From the NCBI RefSeq assembly GCF_022539505.1, contig NC_061510.1, positions 281,912,715-281,976,714 on the forward strand: a DNA stretch of 64,000 nt, in the 5' to 3' direction. The translations under genes were made by a program, and so were the position numbers. The notes under the pieces are model-generated. The model was not told where the DNA came from. It saw nothing but the letters and a program-made list of their open reading frames with translations, and ran no database searches. Source of the stretch: Lolium rigidum (taxonomy: Eukaryota > Streptophyta > Magnoliopsida > Poales > Poaceae). Shown here in pieces: positions 43,938-55,483 of this stretch. Positions within the stretch are counted from its first letter, which is position 1, and the number at the start of each line of letters is the position of its first letter.

Positions 43938-46900
43938 ATGGTGAAGAAGAAGAACACCGCCGCCGTCGCTAGCTCCACCCGCCGAAGGTGCCGCTGCCAA
44001 GTCCTCCTCTTCTCTTCCGAAGGGGAGCGCTCCAAACGCCCCTCCCCCAGCTCCGGCGCCGCCAGCGCCGTCGGGCTCGATGGCCAAACCTGGGGACTGG
44101 GTAGCTTCAACCGTCACCAAGCGCGACGAAAAGAGGTCTCGAAGCTTAGGATTGATATCCTCCGACGCGGGAGATGTGATCCTTCCAGGTGCGATCTCTC
44201 GGCCTGATCCTCCTGCTGGATTTTCTGTGATGTTCTTATCTTTTCTTCATCGAGGCCTTTCACTCCCCACTCATGGATTCCTCCTCCATCTCTTGCGGAC
44301 GTATGAAATCCAATTGTGGCAACTTACCCCCAACTCAATCCTCCATGTTGCTGTGTTCATCACCCTTTGCGAGGCGTTTTTGGGTATTGAACCTCATTTC
44401 GGGCTGTGGAAGAAGATCTTCTATGTGAAAAGATACAGCAGTAGTAATTGGTACTTTGTCACCGGAGGAGTAGGTTTTGTTGCTCGCTCAGAAGTTAATT
44501 ACTTTAATTTTCCAATGAGAGAGTCTGTGCAAGGATGGAGGTTGAAATGGTTTTACGTTAAAGATTCCTCGTCACCCGAATGTCGACTCCCCTGCTATGC
44601 CGACGTTACTGAAGCCAAGCCCAAAGACTCTTGGAAGAACATCCTATCAGCCGATGAAAGGGCCTCAGCCGAAGAATTGTTCGCCAAATTCCTTCGAATC
44701 AAAGAGGCCGACGGCCAAACTATGATTGGTACGGAGGTGGCAGCAGTTTTCCTGAAGCGCTGAATCCAGCTCGGCCATGGCCGCAGTTCACCCGATGTGG
44801 TTGTACTCAGGTCCAAAGGATGAGACCAGGATCAATGCTGCCGATCTATCAGAAAAAGAGTTGCTTGACGAAGTTCGTCGTCTTACTTCCTTCAACCAGG
44901 AAGATTCGATTCCGCTGATCTCTTCTTATGCTCCCCTTGACGTTGATCATCCATCATCAGGGGTATTTTCCTTTTTTCACATCTCTATTATAGCTCCTTG
45001 CTTAGCCGACATGATTACCTTTGTTCTTACTTGTCATTCTTCTTTGCCAGATCCCTATAGCTTCTGAAAATACACGTGATTCACCGGGTGATACCTCTGA
45101 GGGGAAAGGCTCCTCAATCCCAGTAGATTTCCACACCATCGATCAAACAGGTTTAGAGGATGAATATAATGGTCCAATGAATCTTGAAGTTGCCCGCGCT
45201 GATCTTCCCTCCTCAGCCGATAATACTTGTATCGCAGATGGATCAGTGCGTAACGTCGACACTGATCGTGATACTTTTGTTGATGCAGTCACGGATGGGG
45301 TCAGAGCTTCTCCTGCGAAGAGATCAACCGGCGGTTTTGCCGATGAAGATGATCTCTTCGACATGTAAGTAGTTCCTTTCTGAAAGTTATACTGTGCCTT
45401 TTTTACCTTCCATACTTCTGTTATAATCACAGTCGATCGTTTACTTTTTGCAAGTGACGAGGGCTTTATCGAGCCTCCTCCTAAAAAGGCCAAATCCGAT
45501 GCTCGTTTCGCCGGTCGTGGTGGCTTCCGAGCTTCGGCTCCTAAGGCTGCCCCCATGGCTCAAGCATCGACTCGCGTCTTCCCTTTCCAAAGGGAAGGAT
45601 ATTTCTCCAACCGCTGCTATCGCGGCTCCTTTTTCCGTAAGTCCTCTTCTCGATCTTAATACAAATTCCTTGGAGCGTGCCCTGTTTAATTGTTTTTCTT
45701 TCTCTCTTTAAGGACCTGCGTGGCGTTATCTCCTCTCTTGGAGGTTTTCGCCTCTCGATTCACTTCTCTAGAGGCTGACAAAGTTCGGCTGCAAAAAGAA
45801 GTCGAATCTTCCTCCTCAAAACTGGATGGCGCAGTCAAGATAGTCGCCGCGGCTCGGCCAAGAGATTGATTCTCTCGAAAGAGGAGCTGGCCAAACTGAA
45901 AGGGAAGCTGAAGGAAGAAGAAGCATCCAGGCTGGTAGCTGAGGCTCGAGCAGCCGAAAAGGATGAAGTCCTTCGTCAATCTTCTTTGGCCTTGCTTGGT
46001 AACCTCTAACATACTTTTGTCGGGAGACGTTCTTATGTATTTAAACTTTTTGTCAATGACTGAATTTTTTCCTTTTTTTCTATTGCAGAGGCAGCAAACA
46101 TTCCTGTCGATGCCCTGGAAAGAGTTCCAAATAATTCCCCAGCGAACGCGGTGTCAACGATTCTCGCTTCTCACCAGCTTACACAAGAGCTTCTTGTGAA
46201 GGGGAAGGGTGCTCTGGCGCGGATGCACTCGATGATCTTCCCCAAGATTAAGCAAGAGAAGACACTGGGACAGCTGATCGATACCTTCGTGGTTGACACC
46301 AAGGAGGTCATCGAGGTATTCAAGCGTACATCGCGCACTTTTGGTGCTGTCCTAGCCTTCCAGCTTATGATGGGTTACGGCTTTAAGGGTGACATCGAGG
46401 AAATGACTAAGGGGCTTCCAAAAGGGCAAGACGGGCAGCCTGTTGATTTGAGCAACTTTAAGGCATCTGCTCTTACTTGTGCCCGTCAGCTTCTTGAACT
46501 GGTTTCATCAAGGAAATCTTCGACTGGCCCTAGTTCATCGACTCAAACTCAGCTTCCTTGATTCTTGTACCAAACTTGTGCCTTGAGTTGATGCAAAACA
46601 TTGCTCTGCCGCCAAACTCATGTTTTGTAATAAACTTTGTGCTAGCATTTGTTGTAGGCCCACTTTTGCTATGATATCACTTTCTTGCACTTCTCCCGAT
46701 GGGAGTTATTTTGGACGTTGGGCTGTACCATATCCATCACTTTTTTATAACCAGTACTTCTTGCAGGTCTTCCCAGTACCCTCATTTGCAGACGACTCGT
46801 CGGGTGCGCTTCCTGAAAGCGATCGGATCCAGTGCATGAAAGACCGAATAACACAGATGGAGAAGGATTTACGCAGCACTTATGCCTTAGCTGCCATCGT

Positions 46901-47491
46901 CAATAAAAAGAGCGAGATTGCAGCCGACGTGGAGCGGTACATTCTTGGCGAGCTGCATAAGGCTACCGAAAGTTTAAACTGTAAGTTTCTTGATCCTTTT
47001 GCCTGCTTGCTAGCAACTTCTTGTCTGAGTCTTTTACTAATTCTTTTGGCAGTCATAGCGTTGAACCCTGCGGAAGAGAACAAGCGGATATACGAGCGGG
47101 TGCATGCTTTGACTCAGCTTTCCTCATCCGAAGAGATTTTCTGGCGGGAACACTCGAAGGCTTCGGCCGTCGTCAAATTTCAAGATCGAGTGCAACAGGT
47201 CCACCAGCTTCTTCGACAAGTGCTACAAGGCCATGAGGATAGTTTGGAAAACAATGTTTCCTCTCAATGCGGTTCCCCTACCCTTTTGACTTTGATGAAT
47301 TTGGAAGTGCCAAGAAGGTTCGGGAGCTAGTAAGATCTCAAGTCTTTGCAGGGGCCAAATGTACGCTTGCCCTTGTGCTTGCTTGTTATCCTTCAGCTTG
47401 CTTGCTGTCTATTGCCAACGCAACTGGTGATTTCGAGGAGCCTGTACCGAAGGTTTTAGCTCCTGCTCATGTAATTGTCGACAGTGCTTGA
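43938..47491 (+). pseudogene. Antisense gene of element B, putative-gypsy-transposon (PF04195) type
   Basis: Starts MVKKKNTAAVASST at 43938; one base shift before MAKPGDWVASTVTKRDEKRS. The domain at 44080-44763 reads GFSVMFLSFLHRGLSLPTHG, LTPNSILHVAVFITLCEAFL, PHFGLWKKIFYVKRY, VNYFNFPMRESVQGWRLKWF. This is the conserved block annotated in plants as putative gypsy-type transposon (Transposase_28). Further exons follow: ETRINAADLSEKELLDEVRR (44.83 kb), GFIEPPPKKAKSDARFAGRG with a nuclear-signal-like KKAK (45.46 kb), a coiled coil (LEADKVRLQKEVESSSSKLD, 45.77 kb), TILASHQLTQELLVKGKGAL (46.16 kb), MKDRITQMEKDLRSTYALAA (46.84 kb) and a tail ending VIVDSA at 47491. GT-AG borders are visible at several joins. 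Small frame breaks (43.97, 45.87 and about 47.2 kb) suggest it is no longer intact. The biological role is unknown. Confidence 0.7.
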
Positions 47492-48315
47492 GGAGATGTC
47501 AAAGGTACTCGAGGAAAAGGAAACTCCGCAAGGGTGATGTAAAGGTGTAAAGTTACTTTTGTAAATTGTATTGGCTAATTCATCCGAGTGTTCGGGTTTT
47601 TGGGCCAAAAACTTCTTATCTGGTTGGTACATGAATGTGTACTTTTACCTTGCCGTTGGCAAATATTTAAAGGGGCGAAGCTTAATTGCCCGTTGGATGT
47701 ATGAGTACTAGTTGGTTAGCAAATCATTATGAGTGATCAGCTCGTGTTGCGGGTTTTGCTAAACTCCGTTGTATGCGCAACTTTGCTTTCAACCGTTTGT
47801 AAATTTCGACAGTCATTCCCGAATTTTTCGGGTGTAATGGTTCTCGCCGATGAGCCCGTTGCTCTCGATATTTCCATAAGTGAAATATCGAGCGTGGGTT
47901 GTGTGTAAGTTTTTCCAAACTCTTGCTTTATACGGCACTCGTAGAGGCATCTGAAGCAGAGGGAAAGGTGACGTCATTTTAGCACTCGTAGAGGCTTTTT
48001 GGAGCATGATCTTCCGCCCTGTACTATGTTTGCATAGTGATGGGGCTTAGAAGTTTGTAGTTACTGCAATGCTTAACAAGAATCGAAGCTTTAAGTTCTT
48101 ATTAATAAGGTAAGCACGATGCTAGAGGGCGAAAAGAGGAAGGCCCTGTTTATAATGAAGGGAAAAAAAGAAAGTAAAGGCTGGTAAAGTGCTTAGTCAA
48201 GGAAGGGGTTCTTCTCTTCTTCTGGCTTCTTCTCCGCGTTAGTGATTGCTGCAGCGTTGCTGGTTTCATCAGGGGTTTGAGCGGTGGTTGCCAGCGTCTT
48301 GCTTTCTCCTAAACC
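47492..48315. other. element B spacer between antisense gene and gag-protease end
   Basis: No coding sequence on either strand. The place corresponding to reverse transcriptase-integrase in element A is absent. Contains a duplicated GCACTCGTAGAGGC phrase (47,935 and 47,982). Confidence 0.45.
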
Positions 48316-51300
48316 TTATGTGCCATCAACTGCCGAACCCTTTGCTGCCGAAGCTTCTGCTGCCGAAGCTTTAAGGGCGAGAGCGGCTGGCTTCTTCTTT
48401 ATTTCCCGGCCATCTTTTTCTTCCTTGATCTCTCGTAAGGACAGCTTGGGCGGAAGGTCGATGATTTCTTGCTGTTTCCCGAACTTCGCAGCAATCCTCT
48501 GAAAGTCGCGATCACAATTGTCCGAGCGCGAAAAACTTCCATAGACTGTGATGTTTGTCCCATTATTCCCAGGCATTTTCAGCTTGAGGTATGCATAATG
48601 TGGTACAGCCATGAACTTGGCATACGCTGGTCTCCCGAGTATAGCGTGATACCGTGACTCCCAGCTTCACCACTTCAAACTCGATTTTTTCCTTCCTGAA
48701 ATTATCGGCTCTACCGAAGATAACATTCAGTAAACTTTGCCAAGAGAGTGGCCCGGTGCGGTTGGAAGGATCCCGTGGAAGCAGTGTGTCCGTTTCTTCC
48801 AGAGCATGCTCATGGTGATCCCCATGCTTCTGATTGTGTCGACGAATATCAGGTTTAGTCCGCTTCCACCATCCATGAAGACTTTGCTCATCTTGAACCC
48901 CCCAATTTGTGCTTCGACTACCAATGCGGCGTGTCCGGGTTTTGGTATGGTCATCGGGTGATCTGCTCGACTAAATGTAATGTTCTGAGAAGACCAATCG
49001 ACGTATTCAGGGATATTTGCCATGATGCTTTCTGCCAAGTTGATCTCTCGGGTGAGCTTCTTCATCTCCCTTTTCGAAACACCTGTCCTGTGGATCATGC
49101 TCATCTGCCCACGTGGTGGTGGAAACGCCTCGTTGGGTTGATGGGTTTGAGCCTGCTGGACTTGATGCTGTGGTGGAGGTGGGGGTGGTGGTGGTATCTG
49201 TTGCTGACCTGACTGCTGGATGAGTTTGTGCTTGTCAAGGAACTGCCGACAGTCCCTGAGCAGGTGACTTGACTTCGTCTTGCCGTCCTTGGAATCGACA
49301 TACGAATGTAGGTAACAGGGGGCGTTGACCTGTTCGGCGTAAGGTAGTTCGGGAGTTCTCTGCTGTCGTGGTTTATAGTTACCACGGTTCCCAGAGTTGT
49401 TCCGGTTACCATCGTGCTCGTCGTCTCGATCGTCCCGCCGATCGGAATACCCTACGGCTACCGCATTGTTGTCATCGTAGTTGCGGTTTTTCCTTCTCTT
49501 GTGACGATCCCTTCGGCCACCCGAGTCGTGCTTCGGCTGGTCATCGTCTTCGTCATCACTACGCTGCCGTGGCCTTCGTACGTTATCCTCACCATCAGCC
49601 CAGCTGTTGGCGATTTCCATTAGCTTGGTTATGGTTTTTGGCTTTTTGCGCCCGAGTTCTTCTATGTAACTTTCCCGCTGAACGCCGTCGCTGAAAGCGT
49701 CGATTGCTCTGTCGACAGATACGTCTTCGGCGGCGTTGAGGAGCTTCGTGAATCTCCCGATGTATGAACGCATTGACTCCTTCGGCTTCTGCCGACAGTT
49801 CCGTAGCTCTTCGATCCCGACGGGCCTCTTGTATGTTGCTTGGAAATTGGCAACGAAGGCGTCTACTAGGTCGTCCCATGATTTGACAGAACCTTTCGGC
49901 AGCCCCCTTAGCCAGGCCCGTGCTGAATCTTTCAAGTAGAGCTATAAACACTGCATTGCCGCTATCTGGTTTCCTTTGTGCAGGATCACTGTCTGCAGGT
50001 AGTCATCTATCCAGGATCTTGGCTCTTGCTGCCCATCATATTTGGCAGCGTCAGTAGGGGTAGGCTTAAACTTTTTGGGCGGCATTGCTTCGCGTATCTT
50101 GTAACTTAAACAATCGGCTCCCCTGAGTTCGCCGTCGTACTCCTGGTCTTCATCCGAAGAATCGCTGTCGTCGTCTTTCCTGGTGGCGCGTCGCCGTCTT
50201 GCTTTGTCGACCCCTGCTCTGGGTGATCTCGTCCCGAGCGTCTCTCGCGTGATGTTTTGACCCACTACCTTGGACCATAGTCCTTTCCTTTTGCGGGACT
50301 AGGTTGTTCCCCAATATCGCGAGACTTTCGAGGGCACCTCGGTGAGCTTGAGCCATAGATCCTTCGGGCGCCTGGTTGATGAGGTAAGCGGCGAGGTTGG
50401 CCGTTGCTCCCGCAACGGTTTTCGGCCGTGGCATGCCCGCGGTATCCGTAGTCACAAAGGACTTAGTCGGATTCGATGTTATCTCTCCGGCGTCATCTTC
50501 CGAAAGCCTCGATATCCTTGACCGGTGCTTGCCTCGCTCCCTGAGTGTTTCGGGAGGCACTCCCTTGTGAGCCCCTTCGTCGTTCGCTGGATCGATCCGC
50601 TGCAGATAAGCGTCTCTCGAGGGAGGCTTGCTCTTTTGAAAGGTGCTCCCGATTCTTCTCTAGTATGGAGCGATAAGCATTGAGGGTTCCAACCGAAGTC
50701 CCCGCGGGGAGCGGCGTATTGTTAAGTACTGCTGCCCTTGCTGCTGCCCACTCCTCATCCGCGATGGTGTAATCGTCTGTCACGGTTGCTCGGCGCTATT
50801 CTCAAAACTCGCCCTTCTACTGGAACGAGGGGTATGATCCTCGTCACCTCTACGCCTTGTGTTTCCCGTGTTATTGGCGACATAAACCTGATGGTGTGCC
50901 GGTCTTCGGGTGATTCCCTGGACGGTGCTATCGATACTGTCCTCTCCCGACGAATATTGGGCGTTGCAGATGAACGGCGTGTCGCTCGATCCCAACCCGT
51001 GCCTGGTGTCGCAGTTCAGGCAGTAGTACGAGGTTAATTCCGAAGACGTGGGATCGTCAGACCCTACCGACATGGAGGATACCGAGCGGGGAGTCGAGGG
51101 CGCTGGTGAGCACGTCGATCTCGTCGGACCAGCCGACGGATCGGGTGATGATGGTGCGCTTGACCTCGTGGATCCGGAGGTGGGAGATTCCAGCAATCGA
51201 AGGATTCCTTCTGCGTTGACGTTGTAGTGGACGCTGCCGAAGGTCATCTCCATGTTCCCTTGTAGATCTGAAAAGTTCGAGCGGGAGGAATCGCTGTGTG

Positions 51301-51550
51301 GAGTAAACTCGTAGGAGCCGAATCGAATCGGGCTTCCCAGGATTGGCGACGATGGAGTCGACGAAGTCGCCGATGGATTTGCCGGCGAATTTGCCGGCGA
51401 AACGGCCGATGTCATGATCGGAGCTGCCGATGTCCTGCCTTGTGCCGACATGCTTCCCACAGACGGCGCCAATTGTCGAGGGTGCTCCTCGGCAATGCCC
51501 TCCGATAGGGGCTTAGGGTTGATGGAATCATGCAAGCTGACACGAGACAT
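48316..51550 (-). pseudogene. Element B gag-protease, capsid present, several frameshifts
   Basis: Opens in the right LTR (MSRVSLHDSINPKPL), reads through the primer-binding site, then a serine/proline-rich N-terminal region to 50780. Continuations lie in new frames: DEEWAAARAAVLNNTPLPAG (50.75 kb), TANLAAYLINQAPEGSMAQA (50.39 kb), AAKYDGQQEPRSWIDDYLQT (50.02 kb). The Retrotrans_gag capsid reads DSARAWLRGLPKGSVKSWDD, FVANFQATYKRPVG and LRNCRQKPKESMRSYIGRF (49.93-49.75 kb). A basic tail, then CYLHSYVDSKDG...HLLRDCRQF, and the protease active site FKMSKVFMDGGSGLNLIF (48.86 kb) follow. The frame then breaks before YLKLKMPGNNGTNITVYGSF and ends at 48316 with alanine-rich repeats. At least four indels. 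Confidence 0.8.
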
Positions 51551-52016
51551 CGGTACACAGACAAGCGGGGAGAGCGATTTACCCAGGTTCGGGGCCCTCG
51601 ATCAGGTAAAACCCTTACGTCCCGCCTGTCTGTTCTTTGATTATGATGAAAACAGGTTACAATGGGGTGCCGAATACTTCGGCTGAGATCTAGTCGAGAT
51701 TGATGTTGCTAGGGTTGCCTAGCTCTAAGCTTTTCCTGGCTAAGGTTGCTAAGATTGTTCGTGTCCCTCGGCAGCCCCTCTCCTGACCTTTTTATAGGAG
51801 GCCAGGTCTCAAGGGTCCTAACCGAGGATGACTAAGTTTACAGTAGTTTTAGATCCAATCTTTCCTTTTTTGTTCGCTTCCTTGTCTTGCCTGTCAAGGA
51901 ATCTTCTGACGCGCCGACCTAGTGGCCCATCTCGCCTTCAGGTATCTTCATGGGCCTCCAATTTGTCAATACCAGATAGGGCAATACTGGTTACCCGAAG
52001 GGTAATGCCCACGTCA
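51474..52016 (-). repeat. 5' LTR of element B
   Basis: 543 bp. Primer-binding site (minus TTGGCGCCGTCTGTGGGA) immediately inside at about 51455-51472. Flanked outside by GCAGT. Confidence 0.94.
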
Positions 52017-52021
52017 GCAGT

Positions 52022-52740
52022 GCTTTTCCCACGGTCTGAGTTTCTAGGCTTCATGTTCCGGTTGCGCTTTTGCTTACCATTCAATTTGATTACTTTCCTT
52101 TGAAAGTATCATCAAACTTGCGTCCGTTCGCGGCGTTCATATGAACTTCAGGCAAAGGTTGGGAACCAACCAGACGCTGAGAGCCATTTTTAGCGAGTAG
52201 CTCATTATGCTTTTCAGCCTGAAGTAGGATATGAATAAGTATGTAATAGACTTGAGGAGCCGTTTAGATGGGAGCATAGTAGAGAGGGTTTTCTCTATCT
52301 TCTCCACATTAGTAGGCTCCTTTCCATAAAAGCACAATTTGGAACTTATCTTATGAACCTCATGATTGTAATCTCCACCGGACTTGAAGTCCTAGAATCG
52401 CAGATGTGTCCAATCATGGAGTGCTTCTGATAGGACAACTGCCTTCTGCTGTTCATACCTCATCTTGAGGGCTTGAAACAAAGTAAGTGGGGATTCCTCC
52501 TCCAAATACTCAGACTAGATCTGGGTGGACATGGTGCCTTATGATGTAAGACAACATATTTTTGCTCATCTCTCAGCGTCGTGACTCCAGCTGGGAGGGG
52601 ATCCTCGGGGGTCTGGATAGCACGCACTAATCCACGGGATGCAAGAGCGATCTTGATGTCCATGGTCCAGGTAGGGTAGTTGTGACGATTGAGCTTGAGT
52701 GCATCGAACTCTCTTCCAGCCATTGGTTACTGTTTGAACT
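52022..52740 (-). pseudogene. Element C gag (Copia UBN2-type), interrupted by element B
   Basis: Minus strand: MAGREFDALKLNRHNYPTWT, MDIKIALASRGLVRAIQTPE at 52723-52600, then after frame changes SSKLCFYGKEPTNVEKIEK at 52330 and LSTMLPSKRLLKS. The KLNRHNYPTW start and KxIEKTLSTM motif are typical of Copia gag polyproteins in grasses. The coding region runs into the target site of element B at 52017 and resumes beyond it with the zinc knuckle near 42.4 kb, showing that B split this gene. Confidence 0.72.
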
Positions 52741-54047
52741 GCTGTTGCATTCGACTCGAGCGCACATGGTCATACTGGACCTGTACGTACCGGAGGATAA
52801 GGACATCCAGCGACAGCGGCAACCACACACGTTCGCGAGCCCGAGCGCGGCGGGCTCCAAGCCTCCAAGTGTCGGCGCGACGGCCACGGCCACAGGCTAT
52901 GCAGCGGCACGCCAAGGATCAGGACGCGGCAGCGAACGCCCATGTGCGGTTATGGTCGGAGGGTGGCAGGCGTCGAGGACGGCAGGCGCGGTGGCGCGAC
53001 GACGTCAGCGAGGCAGCGACTAAGCGAAGACAAAAGCGGAGGCTCCCGCCGGCGCCGAGACGAAGGCGCGAGGCCTGTCCGGGAGGCGCGCCACCGACGG
53101 GAACATTAGGAGCGGTGCGCCGGCTTCGATTTCAACAACCATGGGGGTCGCAGACGGCACCAACGGTGCGACCTCCTCCTCTTCATCGTCGACGACGACG
53201 GTGTCGTCCTCCGGAGGCAGGATTGCCTCGACAGGGGCGATAGCCGCGTGAGTGCGGCAGACGGCGGAGCCGCGAGCGTCGGGTCGATGTTCTTGTCGGC
53301 CCCCAGGCGCGGCCGGATCGGCGAGAAGCCAGGCGTGCGCGGCCGGCTCGAGGGGCTACAGCGAGGAGGGGCCGAAGTCGTTCGGCTGATGGTGACGAGG
53401 GCTTTTTTTCTGTAGAATCCTTCCCGTCGATCTCTTAGAATCGCTCAGATTGTAGAGGCGTGCTGGTCCGCCGCCGGTCGCCGTGGCCGCCACCGTGCGT
53501 GCGAGGATACGAATCAAATTGCCACCGTGATCCGTGGATAGCGTTGCTTTGATCCGTGCCTTGATCAAGTTCCTGAGATCTCCTCGTTGCAGATGATGCA
53601 TGCGGAATCAACAACAAAATTGATTAGGATCTTTTCTTTAATCAAAGCAGGAACGAATCAAAATAGGATGTAGCGTGCATCAAGATCAATTTCTCCGATC
53701 ATCCGACTGACAAAACTTCGTCGTCCTTTGCCGATTGCTCGTACTTAGGCCGCCGCAGTTGCGAACGAAGCGATTACTTTCCCAAAAAAAAGGCGTTGCT
53801 GTTCTCATGTTCGTGTGCACAGGAGACAGAAACCAATCTGATAGATGTGTCCTGATCAGTTCTGTTCCGAACGAGAGCATGCATGTCAATGACGTCTTGC
53901 TCCGCCGGACATCGTTTTTCAGATTAGGCTAAATGCCCGTGGCAGAATCATGCTTGTGTGCTTCCGGAGCGATGATGAGTCTATCATGCGTGATCTTCGT
54001 TCTTCTGATCTTGGCCAAACTCAGTAGTTTGAGCGTGCTGATAACGT
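52741..54047 (-). other. Element C 5' untranslated leader and primer-binding site
   Basis: GC-rich to about 53,600, then mixed DNA. On the minus strand this is the leader between the 5' LTR and gag. The primer-binding site CGTTATCAGCAC lies at about 54036-54047. No reliable gene on either strand; plus-strand open frames here are GC-driven. Confidence 0.55.
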
Positions 54048-54271
54048 GTTAGAAGTAATTGAGATGTAGATCGAGAGAGACAACAAATGATTCAACTATT
54101 CTGTCCATTGATGATTCACAACTTATATACAAGGGGAAGGGACGCGAATATGGGTCACGTCCGTTCGAAGAGGTGTGAGGAAAGGTTGTGTCTGTTGACA
54201 AACCAATCAACATAGGAAATTACATGAGGGAGGATTACCCCTTTAATTAACCTATTAATTAAATCTTAACA
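54048..54271 (-). repeat. 5' LTR of element C
   Basis: 224 bp, TGTTAGAAG to TCTTAACA, nearly identical to 38456-38681. Followed by the target duplication ATAAC at 54272-54276. Confidence 0.93.
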
Positions 54272-54778
54272 ATAACTATAACATGAAATACTTGAGCAAG
54301 ATTTTTCTACAGTATTAAATTTCCCACGTTAAATATGCTGTCATTACTAGTTTGTGGGATCGACACCCTATGCCTAAAAATACCATACCTTTAGTGGCGG
54401 AGCTTGCTAAGGAAATAGGGGGCAAAGTCCTGAAAATTTTCTCTTGTAAGCCTTGTAAAAATTCCTTCAGTGATTATCAAAAAGTGGGGGGGGGGGGGGG
54501 GACTTGCACTTGGCTCCTATTTTGGCTAGGCCATCGTAGCAGAAATACAAAGCTATCAAGGCGAACTGGTTGCTCGGGCCCTAATACCTACATATACACC
54601 CTAGATGCATTATTAAATATACAATATACTTTTTTTTATTAAATACCTTTATAGCATTATAACTTTTCCTATAAATTTGCTCAAAGTCTACGTGATTCTC
54701 TTTTAACATCTATATGGCACAATTCTTTAATCCCAACAACAACAACAACAACACGGGTTGCGCTAGAGTTCGGTCTCT

Positions 54779-55117
54779 ATGGCGGGGGGAGCAGTCGGCG
54801 CCGTCATCCTTGTATTTCTCTTGTACAAGGACTTAGTCAAATGCGCCGTTAGGAGACGGGCGGCGATCGCCCGCCGCAACATCGTGAAGACTATCAGGAG
54901 CATGGCCCTGAAAGAGTTACGCAGCGGGCTGCCTCCAGGCAATGAGGCAGAGGAGTGTGCGGTGTGCCTAGAGGATTACGAGGAGGAAGTGGAGGTGGCG
55001 AAGCTAGACCGCGGACACCACTACCACGACAGGTGCGTGAGGCGCTGGGTCACCGAGGGACAGCCTACGTGCCCCCTCTGCGAGATGGCCGTCGTTTGGG
55101 TATATACCATGTATTGA
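54779..55117 (+). CDS. RING-H2 finger protein copy 1 (ATL-like), 112 aa, one zinc ligand lost
   Basis: ATG at 54779 (MAGGAVGAVILVFLLYKDLV): a short hydrophobic N-terminal segment, a basic linker RRRAAIARRNIVK, then a RING domain at residues 60-101: C60-AV-C63, H80, H83, C86 and C98-PL-C101. At residue 78, where RING-H2 needs its third cysteine, this copy has Arg (KLDRGHHYHDRC), whereas copy 2 has Cys (KLDCRHHYHDRC). Loss of this ligand should impair zinc binding and E3 ubiquitin-ligase activity. N-terminal membrane segment plus RING-H2 resembles small ATL-type E3 ligases. Its product ends VVWVYTMY. Whether it is expressed is unknown. Confidence 0.7.
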   Translation: MAGGAVGAVILVFLLYKDLVKCAVRRRAAIARRNIVKTIRSMALKELRSGLPPGNEAEECAVCLEDYEEEVEVAKLDRGHHYHDRCVRRWVTEGQPTCPLCEMAVVWVYTMY

Positions 55118-55483
55118 TGTGTATGTGGTGTGTGTATACAGTACATTTCTAGACAATGTATTGTGAGGTTCAAAGTTTAATATGGAGTACATATATTGTT
55201 TATTGATCAACTTGTATGCATGTACTATTTACTATAGCGCTGGGGGGGGGGTGCCCCCCTGACTTGCACGTAGCTCCTATTTTGGCTAGGCCATCCTGGT
55301 AGAAATACAAAGCTATCAAGGCGAACTGATTGCTCGGGCCCTATTACCTATATATACACCCTAGATGCATTATTAAATATACAATATGCTTTTTTATAAA
55401 ATACCTTTATAGCATTATAATTGTTGGAAGCTTTTCCTATAAATTTGCTCAAAGTCTATGTGATTCTCTTTTAACATATAAGG

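Larger units (their letters stand above)
42426..52016 (-). mobile_element. LTR retrotransposon B: non-autonomous relative of A, nested in C
   Basis: LTRs of 543-547 bp, homologous throughout to those of A, and the same primer-binding site (about 51455-51472 minus). The duplication GCAGT at 42421-42425 and 52017-52021 lies inside the gag region of Copia element C. It encodes gag with capsid, the zinc-knuckle-like block and protease on the minus strand, but no reverse transcriptase, RNase H or integrase anywhere. In their place is a plus-strand, multi-exon antisense gene (43.9-47.5 kb). It must use enzymes from an autonomous relative such as A. About a dozen differences separate the two LTRs (eye count, about 2%). 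Confidence 0.95.
38456..54271 (-). mobile_element. LTR retrotransposon C: Copia type, minus strand, split by element B
   Basis: Two 224-226-bp LTRs (TGTTAGAAGTAATTGAGATG ... AAATC(C/T)TAACA) with a perfect 5-bp duplication ATAAC at 38451-38455 and 54272-54276. The primer-binding site next to the right LTR reads CGTTATCAGCAC on the minus strand. Removing element B and its extra duplication leaves about 6.2 kb. Gag and reverse transcriptase/RNase H motifs are of Copia type and heavily decayed. About five substitutions and one indel separate the LTRs (roughly 2%), compatible with B inserting afterwards. Confidence 0.95.

Noticed and set aside
52682..53243. Plus-strand GC-rich open frames between the Copia gag and its 5' LTR
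   Set aside because: They are Arg/Pro-rich, overlap in several frames, and lie in the untranslated leader of a minus-strand Copia element.
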